Source: Fervidibacter sp032160945 (GTDB lineage Bacteria; Armatimonadota; Fervidibacteria; Fervidibacterales; Fervidibacteraceae). From it: 17,846 nt of DNA. The notes under the pieces are model-generated. The model had not been told where the DNA came from, did not search any database, and was given only the letters and a program-made list of their open reading frames with translations. A program made the translations under genes and the position numbers. The stretch is taken from assembly GCA_032160945.1 (NCBI GenBank), contig JAVHTL010000062.1, one strand, 5' to 3'. Below, one piece after another: positions 1-6,862 of this stretch (the stretch's first letter is position 1; the number at the start of each line of letters is the position of its first letter).

Positions 1-193
1 GAGCCCCTGCCCTACAACGCCCACTAACAAACTTTTGATGGGGGCTTCCATGCCCTGACGACTTTTCAAATTTCGTCGGCATGGGACAGAGCCCCTGCCC
101 TACAAAGGGGCTTCCATGCCCTGACGACTTTTCAAATTTCGTCGGCATGGGACAGAGCCCCTGCCCTACAAAGCCCACTAACAAACTTTTGAG
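1..193. repeat. Intergenic repeat block with a 66-bp perfect tandem duplication
   Basis: Two identical 66-bp units lie at 41-106 and 107-172. The outer sequence is also repeated: the 17-mer starting GAGCCCCTG occurs at 1, 89 and 155, and GCCCACTAACAAACTTTTGA occurs at 19-38 and 173-192. Each unit can fold into a long imperfect hairpin (41-95 and 107-161). GGGGCT pairs with AGCCCC, CCATGCC pairs with GGCATGG, and GACGA pairs with TCGTC. No credible gene overlaps it. It lies downstream of the minus-strand gene that ends at 277. It looks like a non-autonomous interspersed element that has duplicated locally. Neither hairpin is followed by a T-run on the minus strand, so a terminator role is not supported. 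Confidence 0.85.
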
Positions 194-276
194 TAAAGAG
201 AGTTCTCCAAATTAGTTTGCCATTGCAGTGGCGACGGGAGTTGAAAATGCTCCTGCATCGTAGTCACTAAGATGGT

Positions 277-1161
277 TCACAAATCGTCAACGACGCAAAA
301 AATTTGCCGTTTCCCATTTTTGTCTGCGGAGAAGAAAAGACAAAGTCGGTTTTCGTGCAGGAACAAATATGGGCTTGAAGGGTTTTCAAGCCCGTTAAAG
401 GTCAGAGCCTCATCTTTAACTTGCCATCTCCTCAAATCTTCGGAGAAGGCAATCCTTATGCTACTCCCGTCACCAACGAGCAGCAACCATTTGTCTGCGT
501 GCCTGATGATAAAAGGTCTGCCTGAAAGATATTTGGGCGAGAATTGAACGAGTGGGTTTTCCATGTCTCGTGACCAAATAAGCAAGTCGGTTGACAAAGC
601 CAAGCCGAGAGAAGGCAAACCGTTTCGTCCAATGTAAAAGAGCCAGAAAAGGTGTTGTCGCTCAATCAAGCATGGTGCTGCCAAACCAGCATTTTCCCAA
701 GCCTCGCCTTCTTTGGCTGTCAAAATAGGATTGGCTTCAAAAGGTCGCCAAATTTCAAGGTCAGGCGAAAAAGCAAGTTCCAGTGACCCAACTTGACTGT
801 CCTGAAATTTGGCATAAGCCATCCAGAATAGACCTCGCCGAAGTTTAGCAATGGGCTCATCAAGGTCATTGTGTCGGAGCAGCCATGCGGAAGCGACACT
901 TTGACTTTCAGGCAATTTCCAGACCAAACCGACACGCTCCCAATTTTGCAAATCTTGGCTTGAAGCAACACCGAGCCGAAAAGTGCTGCCATCAAAACCC
1001 GTGTAGAAAAGTTTCCACTCACCTTCATGACGGATGACGAAAGGGAAATCAACGGCTTCGGAGTCAAAAGCGGTTTCAACATTGTAAGGGGACAAAACTG
1101 CTTTCGGTTGCAACGCCGAAAGGCGCTGCAACCTTTCCCAAAGGGCTACTTCGTTCGCCAT
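277..1161 (-). CDS. Five-bladed beta-propeller protein, glycoside hydrolase family 32/43-like
   Basis: The protein is about 294 residues. It has a recurring D-L-x-x-W element at about residues 70-74, 134-138, 192-196 and 242-246, each after a beta-rich stretch such as WKLFYTGF, LFWMAYAKF, LFWLFYIG and KWLLLVGD. This spacing is typical of the five-bladed propellers of clans GH-F/GH-J (GH43, GH32, GH130 and relatives). I cannot place the catalytic carboxylates with certainty, so hydrolase activity is inferred. No signal peptide is visible. The ATG at 1161 was chosen because a GGGGGAAG ribosome binding site precedes it by about 8 bases; the frame is open further upstream, with ATGs at 1224 and 1257. 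The gene lies about 100 bases downstream of the membrane protein gene on the same strand and is probably co-transcribed with it. Confidence 0.75.
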   Translation of the reverse strand: MANEVALWERLQRLSALQPKAVLSPYNVETAFDSEAVDFPFVIRHEGEWKLFYTGFDGSTFRLGVASSQDLQNWERVGLVWKLPESQSVASAWLLRHNDLDEPIAKLRRGLFWMAYAKFQDSQVGSLELAFSPDLEIWRPFEANPILTAKEGEAWENAGLAAPCLIERQHLFWLFYIGRNGLPSLGLALSTDLLIWSRDMENPLVQFSPKYLSGRPFIIRHADKWLLLVGDGSSIRIAFSEDLRRWQVKDEALTFNGLENPSSPYLFLHENRLCLFFSADKNGKRQIFCVVDDL

Positions 1162-1262
1162 GGTGGCTTCCCCCTTGCCGTTTCGGCAAAAAGTTTTTGT
1201 CACAACCAACAGTTTCTCAGCCATCAAAAGTATGCCACATTCCTTTGTTGTCGCCATTGAAC

Positions 1263-3251
1263 TTAGCCGAACCAAACGCCATATCGTTGAAATGGCGGTT
1301 TGCCCGTTGTTGACCATAAGCCCCAAATGACGCCTGCGACGATGTAATGTCCCAGCGCAAACCCAAGCATGAATGGGACAGTCCTGCGATAAAGTCGTCC
1401 GCCACCATATCGCAAAACCAAAAACTTTGCCACCCAAACAGTCAAAAAGGGAAACCAAACCAAATCACCATAAGCACCTGCAATCGCAAAACCGAGGGGA
1501 TGGAAAGGCGATGTGGGGAAATTGAACCTGATGGCCCCAAACAGAAGGGTGAAAATCGCTCCCAAAACGGTTGCGACAATGCGTTGAATGTCAGGTGGTA
1601 AAGGAGTAGTTCGGTAACTGACAATTGCGCTGTATTCGGCGACGGAGTGCCAATGTCCCCAAATCCCTCCTTCCCGTAAGTTGACTGCTCCACTCTTGTA
1701 GTAGGGCACAAGATGGAAGTAAAAGCCCATTATGACGCCAACGATGACAGCAAGGACGCTCAACTGGACCCAAAGTCTCGTCGGGTAGCCAACTTGAGTT
1801 CCGAGCCGAATGTTCTCAAATTGCGTCCCTGTGTAAGAGTGGAAGAAACCTCGCGCCATGAAAGTGAAAATGGCAAAGGCAGTCATGCTCCTAACCCCGC
1901 CCCAACTCATCACTCGTTCAGTTCCGAGCGTGTAAAGGATGACCTTCTTGTGCTGGTAGTATGGGAACAGCCAAACCATAGGCGCACCAACTTCAGCACG
2001 AATGCGAGTGTAAACGAGAGCGACAAGCAAAGTTAGAAGCAGGTAAATAGTCGCAAGGGTTGGATGCATTCCAGCAGCAACCAAAAACGCCAAGCAACCA
2101 CCAACACCAATCAAAAGCCAAATCGTTGTTTCGCGAGGCGAAAGGGCATCGCCCTCGTAAGACCACCTCTCAGGCTTGACAATTGCTTTAGCCCAATCCC
2201 ACAAGTAGTAGCGGGCAGCATAGAAGAGCAAAAACGCAGTTGCCAAGTAAGAGCCAAGTCCCTGCTCCTGCGTGAACGGGTAACCTGCCCATTGCCAACC
2301 GAGCATCCGCCCAATCAACGCTTCAATTTTGAACAGCGCATAAGTGAACCAAACGGTGAAGGCAACTTCGGTGGGCATCAAATAGCCTAACCCCACAACT
2401 TCTGGACGATACCAAAGTGTCAAGGGGACAAGAGCATCCAAAGGCGGTGCAGTGAAGTATTGTCCTAAGTTATAGAACTTGCCCGGAGTAGGAAACTGAG
2501 GAAAAAAGGCGTTGGCAATGTTCAAAGCGTTGTAGAAAGCGGAAAGGGAAAAGCCCAGCCACATCAACGGGTCGCGCCAAAATTTCGGTAAACCTTCAGG
2601 TGGGTTCTCTTCGGTTGCTCTTAATGGCAAATAAAGGAGTGGGAAGACAAGTCTTTCGTGCTCTCTCCATCGCTTCTCAAAAACGCAAAGAATCCCCGTC
2701 AATGCCATCCAGAAAACGACAAAGAAAACTGTCCAAGATGCAATTGGAATCAGCCAAACATCCCAAAGCACTTTCGCGTCGGGGCGACCTTGATACAAAT
2801 CGCGAATGACCGCAAACTCCTTCGGAACGAGCCAGTCAGGGATGTAAGGGGTGACCAAATCCAAGCGCAAAGTCGGTTGCATTCGTTCGTAATAAATCGG
2901 ATAGGTCGTCAGCGAGAGGACAAAACGCAAACTGCCGCAGGCAGGAACTGCGGTTGCGATGGTGCAAAAGGCATAAATGAAAAGCATTTCGCTACGAGAT
3001 AGAGCAAGCGCTGGTGACAACTTTCGCAGCAAAGGATTGACAATGAGCAAAAGTAGCAAAGCCCCCAGAGCAGGGATAGGCGGGACGGCTTCAGTGACTT
3101 GAGATGCAAGGACGATAACTTCTGCTTGCTTCATCCACCATCCGCCAAAAATCGTCAAGGAAAGTGATAGGGCAAGCAGGTAAGGCAATCGTGACAAGCG
3201 AAAGACCGCAACTTGAGGCACAGGCAAAGCCGCTGCCACTTCCTTCGCCAT
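1263..3251 (-). CDS. Large polytopic membrane protein, DUF6785/DUF6784-type
   Basis: The protein is about 662 residues with roughly 12 or more hydrophobic segments. The first follows the motif RLSRLPYLLALSLSLTIFGG, and a second contains ALGALLLLLIVNPLLRKLSP. The order and wording of these segments (NPLLRKLSPALALSRSEML, then a long Trp-rich central part) resemble the DUF6785/DUF6784 membrane proteins common in Armatimonadota and Planctomycetota, whose function is unknown and which may be transporter-like. The ATG at 3251 is preceded by AAAGGAGCG about 13 bases upstream; a TTG at 3260 (adding three residues) lies 4 bases from the same site and is an alternative. The gene lies directly upstream of the propeller protein. 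This suggests a membrane protein paired with a carbohydrate-acting partner, which is inference only. Confidence 0.75.
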   Translation of the reverse strand: MAKEVAAALPVPQVAVFRLSRLPYLLALSLSLTIFGGWWMKQAEVIVLASQVTEAVPPIPALGALLLLLIVNPLLRKLSPALALSRSEMLFIYAFCTIATAVPACGSLRFVLSLTTYPIYYERMQPTLRLDLVTPYIPDWLVPKEFAVIRDLYQGRPDAKVLWDVWLIPIASWTVFFVVFWMALTGILCVFEKRWREHERLVFPLLYLPLRATEENPPEGLPKFWRDPLMWLGFSLSAFYNALNIANAFFPQFPTPGKFYNLGQYFTAPPLDALVPLTLWYRPEVVGLGYLMPTEVAFTVWFTYALFKIEALIGRMLGWQWAGYPFTQEQGLGSYLATAFLLFYAARYYLWDWAKAIVKPERWSYEGDALSPRETTIWLLIGVGGCLAFLVAAGMHPTLATIYLLLTLLVALVYTRIRAEVGAPMVWLFPYYQHKKVILYTLGTERVMSWGGVRSMTAFAIFTFMARGFFHSYTGTQFENIRLGTQVGYPTRLWVQLSVLAVIVGVIMGFYFHLVPYYKSGAVNLREGGIWGHWHSVAEYSAIVSYRTTPLPPDIQRIVATVLGAIFTLLFGAIRFNFPTSPFHPLGFAIAGAYGDLVWFPFLTVWVAKFLVLRYGGGRLYRRTVPFMLGFALGHYIVAGVIWGLWSTTGKPPFQRYGVWFG

Positions 3252-3296
3252 CTTTCTCAATTCGCTCCTTTGCCCATTTTCGCTTCATCAAGCAAA

Positions 3297-3305
3297 ATTC
3301 TATCA
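3297..3305 (-). promoter_or_regulatory. Candidate extended -10 promoter for the membrane protein operon
   Basis: On the minus strand the sequence reads TGATAGAAT, an extended -10 (TG-n-TAGAAT). It lies about 46 bases before the ATG at 3251. No good -35 is visible, as is common for extended -10 promoters. It would drive the membrane protein and the propeller gene. Confidence 0.45.
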
Positions 3306-3382
3306 CACTCAGTAAATGTTGCATGGCTCGTAGTAAGCCACAAGGGGTAGCAAAGTGGTGTCAAGTAAGTGTGGACAAAGTC

Positions 3383-3414
3383 CGCCCGATTTTTCGGGCG
3401 CATTTTATGCGCCC
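3383..3414. repeat. Overlapping palindromes of the GGGCGCAT...ATGCGCCC type
   Basis: Two perfect hairpins share an arm. One pairs CGCCCGA (3383-3389) with TCGGGCG (3394-3400) around a TTTT loop. The other pairs GGGCGCAT (3396-3403) with ATGCGCCC (3407-3414) around a TTT loop. They cannot form at the same time. The sequence then continues CCTACAAAC, which resembles the ends of the repeats at 1-193. It sits in the divergent spacer between the membrane protein gene and murD. It looks like a dispersed intergenic palindrome family rather than a murD-specific regulator. Confidence 0.65.
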
Positions 3415-3511
3415 CTACAAACATCCCTTACAACCTGCCCATTACCCTCTTGCGAAAGGATAAGTGGCGCTTTTTTCCCTTTGATGCAAACTTGATGTCG
3501 GTGATGAAAGG

Positions 3512-4933
3512 ATGGAGTTGCCAAAAACTGTTGCTGTTCTGGGGTTGGGAATTTCTGGATGTGCTGTTGCGAAAGCGCTTTTGAAGCGTGGTGTGGAAGT
3601 CATTGGCGCAGATGAAAAGCCTTCGGAAAAACTTTTGCAAGATAAGCAAGTGAAGCAGTTGGTGGAGCAAGGTGTTGAGTTGGTGTTGGGCAAGGGTGCA
3701 TTTAGTCGCTTAACTAATTTGCACCCAAAACTCGCCATCCTTAGCCCTGGAATCAGCATTCACCGAGAGGACATCAAAGCCCTTGCTCAATCTGGGACGA
3801 AACTCATCGGCGAAGTTGAGTTCAGTTACCAACTTTTGGTTAGCCAGTTCGGTAGAGAAAAGTTTTGCATCGTTGCAGTTACAGGCACGAAAGGCAAAAC
3901 GACAACAGTTCACTTGATTGCGGAAATGCTGAAAGAATCGGGACTAAAAACTATTCTCGCTGGCAATGTCGGAACACCTTTGTCTGAGTTTATTGACGAA
4001 CTGCCACAAAGTGAAACTAAATTGCCGATAAGGGTTGTAATGGAAGTGAGCAGTTTCCAATTAGCCACTTGCGAAACTTTTCGTCCTGACATCGCTGCAG
4101 TGGCAACTTTGTTTGTTGACCACCTTGATTGGCACAAAGACGCCGATGATTACCGACGCGCCAAAGCGAAAATTTTTGCCAATCAAAAAGGTAGCGATTG
4201 GGCGGTTTTGAATGCTGACAATGCAGGCGTCCGATGGATGGCTCAATTTGTCCGAAACAGAATTTTGTGGTGTGGCAAAGAAGTAACTGCAAGTTGCCCA
4301 TACTGCACCCATTGGGTCAGCGACGATGGCGAAATTGTTTGGGCTGCGTTGGGAAGCGAAAAATTCCCTGTCGCTCGTCTGTCAGAATTCATGCTTTACG
4401 GCGAACATAACCTGCAAAACTTGAGAATCGCTATCGGGGCAGCGTTGCTTGCTGGCACTCATCCCGAAGTAATCGCCAATGTTGTGCGAAACTTTAAAGG
4501 CATTCCACACAGGCTTGAGTTGGTCAGGGAAATCAATGGTGTTCGTTTCGTCAATGACTCCGCAGCGACAACACCTGATTCAGCAGCAGCAGGCATCATC
4601 TCTTTTGATGCTCCCATCGTGCTAATTGCTGGGGGGCGTGACAAAGGTGGCAATTGGAGTGGCTTCAAGAAAGCCCTCAAGGGAAAAGTTAAAGCGTTAG
4701 TTGCTATTGGTGAATTTGCTGACAATTTGGTTGGAATGGCACAAGAAGTCAAAATTAAAGTCGCGAAAGCGAAAAGCATGGAAGAGGCTGCCCAAAAAGC
4801 CTTTGAAATGGCATCTTCAGGTGACATAGTTTTGTTATCGCCAGGTTGTGCAAGTTTGGACATGTTCGCAAATTACGCTCAGCGAGGCGAAGAATTCAAA
4901 AAAGCAGTGCAAAAACTTTCAGGTCTGCCTTAA
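3512..4933 (+). CDS. murD: UDP-N-acetylmuramoylalanine--D-glutamate ligase (MurD)
   Basis: MurD adds D-glutamate to UDP-MurNAc-L-Ala in the cytoplasm, with ATP, during peptidoglycan synthesis. The 473-residue protein has the three Mur ligase domains. The N-terminal nucleotide-sugar fold begins VAVLGLGISG. The ATP loop GTKGKTTT is at about 125-132, followed by EVSSFQL (about 178-184) and VDHLDWH (about 202-208). A C-terminal domain has GGRDKGGNW and the SPGCASLDMFANYAQRGEEF signature. Length is normal for the family. Two oddities: the usual NDSKATN motif reads NDSAATT (about 348-354), and a CPYC pair sits at about 262-265. The ATG at 3512 has only AAAGG directly before it and no in-frame upstream start, so initiation looks weak. 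No other cell-wall genes adjoin it, so it is outside a dcw cluster. Confidence 0.95.
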   Translation: MELPKTVAVLGLGISGCAVAKALLKRGVEVIGADEKPSEKLLQDKQVKQLVEQGVELVLGKGAFSRLTNLHPKLAILSPGISIHREDIKALAQSGTKLIGEVEFSYQLLVSQFGREKFCIVAVTGTKGKTTTVHLIAEMLKESGLKTILAGNVGTPLSEFIDELPQSETKLPIRVVMEVSSFQLATCETFRPDIAAVATLFVDHLDWHKDADDYRRAKAKIFANQKGSDWAVLNADNAGVRWMAQFVRNRILWCGKEVTASCPYCTHWVSDDGEIVWAALGSEKFPVARLSEFMLYGEHNLQNLRIAIGAALLAGTHPEVIANVVRNFKGIPHRLELVREINGVRFVNDSAATTPDSAAAGIISFDAPIVLIAGGRDKGGNWSGFKKALKGKVKALVAIGEFADNLVGMAQEVKIKVAKAKSMEEAAQKAFEMASSGDIVLLSPGCASLDMFANYAQRGEEFKKAVQKLSGLP

Positions 4934-5014
4934 GTGGTGTTGGCTTTAGGCTGACGAACAAAACAAAGGAGCACCAAATTCGGTAACGGCAAAGATGCCA
5001 TTCCTTGATGGGCT

Positions 5015-5020
5015 TATAAT
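5015..5020 (+). promoter_or_regulatory. Candidate -10 hexamer for the purS operon
   Basis: A perfect TATAAT sits about 107 bases before the purS start. No recognisable -35 is at the proper spacing and there is no TG extension. If used, it gives an mRNA leader of about 100 nt that contains the alternative hairpins at 5052-5105. Confidence 0.4.
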
Positions 5021-5051
5021 TTTAGGCAACGCTATCCATGACTTTTAACCA

Positions 5052-5105
5052 ACGCTGCTCGTAGCGTAAAACAGTGTAGCCTAACAGCATTGGCTCTACA
5101 ACGCT
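5052..5105 (+). promoter_or_regulatory. purS leader with mutually exclusive stems
   Basis: AGCGT at 5063-5067 can pair with ACGCT at 5052-5056, giving a small hairpin. It can also pair with a second ACGCT at 5101-5105, closing a larger stem that also holds GTAG/CTAC (5076-5079 with 5096-5099) and GCC/GGC. The larger stem ends 8 bases before the GGAGGG site at 5114-5119. Either a leader switch or a chance or repeat-derived structure is possible. No known purine riboswitch consensus was recognised. Confidence 0.3.
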
Positions 5106-5126
5106 AAAGATTTGGAGGGATTGCCT

Positions 5127-5411
5127 TTGCCGAAGGTGATGGTCTTGGTGAGGTTGAAAGCCAGCCTTGATGATGCTCAAGGAAGGGTCGTTGAAAGGGC
5201 TTTGAGAAATTTGGGATACGACAAAGTCAAAAAAGTTCGCATCGGCAAACTTATTGAGGTTTGGCTTGACGATAGTATTGAAGGCAATGAAGCGATAAAG
5301 CAAGTTGATGAAATGTGCCGAAAGTTGATGGCGAACCCAGTGGTTGAAGAGTTTGAGGTTAGGCTTGACATTGATGACAAAACTACTGACAGAAAGGAGG
5401 AAAAGCCATGA
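5127..5411 (+). CDS. purS: Phosphoribosylformylglycinamidine synthase subunit PurS
   Basis: PurS is the small structural subunit of the three-part FGAM synthase (PurS/PurQ/PurL) in de novo purine synthesis. The roughly 94-residue product has the family pattern: a first beta strand VMVLVRLKASLDDAQG, then VERALRNLGY, VRIGKLIEV and the C-terminal strand VVEEFEVRLDI. The TTG at 5127 was chosen because GGAGGG (5114-5119) lies 7 bases before it and the protein then starts like other PurS proteins. In-frame TTGs at 5112 and 5121 would put the Shine-Dalgarno inside or against the gene. The stop overlaps the next gene's ATG (ATGA), so the two are probably translationally coupled. purQ and purL are not in the window. 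Confidence 0.85.
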   Translation: MPKVMVLVRLKASLDDAQGRVVERALRNLGYDKVKKVRIGKLIEVWLDDSIEGNEAIKQVDEMCRKLMANPVVEEFEVRLDIDDKTTDRKEEKP

Positions 5412-5785
5412 AGGCGATTCACATAACTGCGATTTTGCTAAGCACTTTGCTGCTTGTCGCCTGCGGAAAGCAACAGCAGCAAAATATATCGGCGAACTTT
5501 AACACCGAACAAACTCAATCCGAGCAAAAGTCAACTGACCCCAAAATTGAATGGGGCAAAAGGGTTTATGATGAAACGGGTTGCGCTACATGTCACTCGT
5601 TAAGCGGCGTTGGAGGCAGTATCGGACCGAAACTTGACGGCGTCGGCAAAAAACTCAGTGCCGAGAAGTTGCGAAAAATTTTGCTCAATCCAAAATCTCA
5701 GAACCCAAACACGGTCATGCCACCATTTGAAGGGAGCGAAGAAGACTTAGATGCTTTGGTGACTTACCTAATGTCGCTGAGATAA
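5408..5785 (+). CDS. Monoheme cytochrome c lipoprotein
   Basis: This 125-residue class I cytochrome c probably carries electrons at the outer face of the cytoplasmic membrane. A type II signal peptide ends at LLVAC, with Cys at residue 19. A polar Gln-rich linker follows. The heme is attached at CATCH (Cys59, Cys62, His63). Met104 in TVMPPFEG is the likely sixth ligand. The ATG overlaps the purS stop and has a strong AAAGGAGG site. Its placement behind a purine gene gives no clear partner; no oxidase or reductase is nearby. Confidence 0.88.
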   Translation: MKAIHITAILLSTLLLVACGKQQQQNISANFNTEQTQSEQKSTDPKIEWGKRVYDETGCATCHSLSGVGGSIGPKLDGVGKKLSAEKLRKILLNPKSQNPNTVMPPFEGSEEDLDALVTYLMSLR

Positions 5786-5803
5786 GCAAAGAGGTGAGCG
5801 AGT

Positions 5804-6265
5804 TTGGCTGAGACATTGGTTGTGGAGCAGGTAGCCCGTGCACCAATTGAACGAGTTTTTGCTATCGCAAGGCAGGTTGAGCGATTTCCTGAGTGGCTGG
5901 ATTATGTGACTGCGATAAGGGTGAAAGAGCGAAGCGACGATGGCAAAGTTGTCGTAAGTGAGTGGGAAGCATCAGTGCCGATGTTGGGGCTAAAAGCAAA
6001 ATGGGTTGAGCGGGATGAGTGGGATGAGGAGCAAAAGATTTGCCGATTTTCTCTTTTGGAAGGTGACTTGGACAGATACGATGGCGATTGGGTTTTTGAA
6101 CTTCACCCTGAAGGGACAAAGATGCGCCTGACCGTCACTTACGAATACCGAGTCCCCATCGGTGCTGCCTTGATTCAGCAGTTGGTGCGAAAAATTGTTG
6201 AGCAGATGGCGAAAAAACTTTTGGAAGGCATAGCCAATGCCGCAGAGCAAATCACCAATTGGTGA
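5804..6265 (+). CDS. SRPBCC/START-fold protein, polyketide cyclase/Coq10-like
   Basis: The 153-residue protein looks like a single SRPBCC helix-grip domain. It opens with the typical strand and helix LVVEQVARAPIERVFAIAR and RFPEWLDYV. Next comes a series of strands (VVSEWEASVP, ICRFSLLEGD, WVFELHPEGT, MRLTVTYEYRVP). A long C-terminal helix lines the pocket. Such proteins bind hydrophobic ligands or act as cyclases, and the ligand here cannot be read from sequence. The TTG start at 5804 has an AGAGGTGA site upstream. It lies 18 bases after the cytochrome gene and is probably in the same operon. Its last codons overlap the palindrome next to the rpsF promoter. Confidence 0.75.
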   Translation: MAETLVVEQVARAPIERVFAIARQVERFPEWLDYVTAIRVKERSDDGKVVVSEWEASVPMLGLKAKWVERDEWDEEQKICRFSLLEGDLDRYDGDWVFELHPEGTKMRLTVTYEYRVPIGAALIQQLVRKIVEQMAKKLLEGIANAAEQITNW

Positions 6266-6277
6266 GCGTGCTATAAT
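6253..6277 (+). promoter_or_regulatory. Extended -10 promoter with adjoining 12-bp palindrome, for rpsF-ssb-rpsR
   Basis: TGCTATAAT at 6269-6277 is a perfect extended -10 element. The perfect palindrome CACCAATTGGTG (6253-6264) sits five bases before it, over the expected -35 zone, where no TTGACA-like hexamer is seen. Expected transcription start is near 6284, giving a leader of about 40 nt to the rpsF ATG at 6326. The palindrome lies inside the last codons of the upstream gene, so it could be an operator or chance. Confidence 0.6.
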
Positions 6278-6325
6278 TTTCAGTCGCATGGAAGAGAAAC
6301 AAAAACCGAAGCAGGAGGGAAAACC

Positions 6326-6778
6326 ATGAGCGAGACTGAACAGAGAGAAACGGAAACTATTCAAGAACCCGAAGAGGCTCAAACTGCAACCGCTGTTCAG
6401 GAACAAATTCCAGAAGCCTCAGTTATTGAAACTGCTGAAGTAACGGTCGCTGAGGTCAGACCAGAGCGGAGAAAAGAACCACCTAAAGATGCACGAAGTT
6501 ACGAATTGATTTTCCTTGTGGACGCTGGGTTGCCGAAGGAAGAATTGGATACCCTCATTGATAAGTTGGAAAAATTTCTGGAGCAGAAAGATGGCGTAGT
6601 GGATAACATCCGAGTCTCCGATGTTCGCAAGTTGGCTTACGAAATCAAAAAGCGAACTCACGGAGTTTATGTCGTGTTTAACTTCTGGCTGAAGCCTAAC
6701 TTGGTCACTGAACTTGAGAGGATTCTCAGGCTTGAAGAGCGAATTTTGAGGCACATGATCATAAAGACGCAGTCGTAA
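6326..6778 (+). CDS. rpsF: Small ribosomal subunit protein S6 with acidic N-terminal extension
   Basis: S6 binds 16S rRNA together with S18 in the platform of the 30S subunit. The S6 fold starts at about residue 57 (RSYELIFLVDAGL) and continues through LDTLIDKLEKFL, the strand VSDVRKLAYEIKKRTHGVYV and the C-terminal ERILRLEERILRHMI. Before it are about 55 residues rich in Glu, Thr, Gln, Pro and Ala, making the protein 150 residues against roughly 95-100 for typical S6. The ATG at 6326 has an excellent GGAGGG site, and no start nearer the core has one, so the extension appears genuine. First gene of the conserved rpsF-ssb-rpsR cluster. Confidence 0.95.
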   Translation: MSETEQRETETIQEPEEAQTATAVQEQIPEASVIETAEVTVAEVRPERRKEPPKDARSYELIFLVDAGLPKEELDTLIDKLEKFLEQKDGVVDNIRVSDVRKLAYEIKKRTHGVYVVFNFWLKPNLVTELERILRLEERILRHMIIKTQS

Positions 6779-6862
6779 GCAAATGTTAGCAACTGTTCAA
6801 TGGATTTGATTGCCCTGCTTTCTTCTTTCGCTGGTAGGGGCGCACTTACACGGAGGTGGCTA

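Noticed and set aside
1..193. CRISPR array
   Set aside because: Only two full repeats occur, with no unique spacers and no cas genes; the unit is a directly abutting 66-bp tandem.
1162..1458. Long N-terminal extension of the propeller protein frame
   Set aside because: It overlaps the end of the membrane protein gene, does not resemble the family and has no ribosome binding site as good as the one before 1161.
2600..3002. Plus-strand open frames opposite the membrane protein gene
   Set aside because: They are Arg/Lys/Gln-rich with no family resemblance; the minus frame is a clear membrane protein.
4017..4863. Minus-strand open frames opposite murD
   Set aside because: They are shadows of a well-conserved gene with no sensible protein features.
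6800..6862. Upstream start for ssb
   Set aside because: The extra 21 residues are not SSB-like, and the GGAGGT site at 6852-6857 points to the ATGs at 6863/6866.
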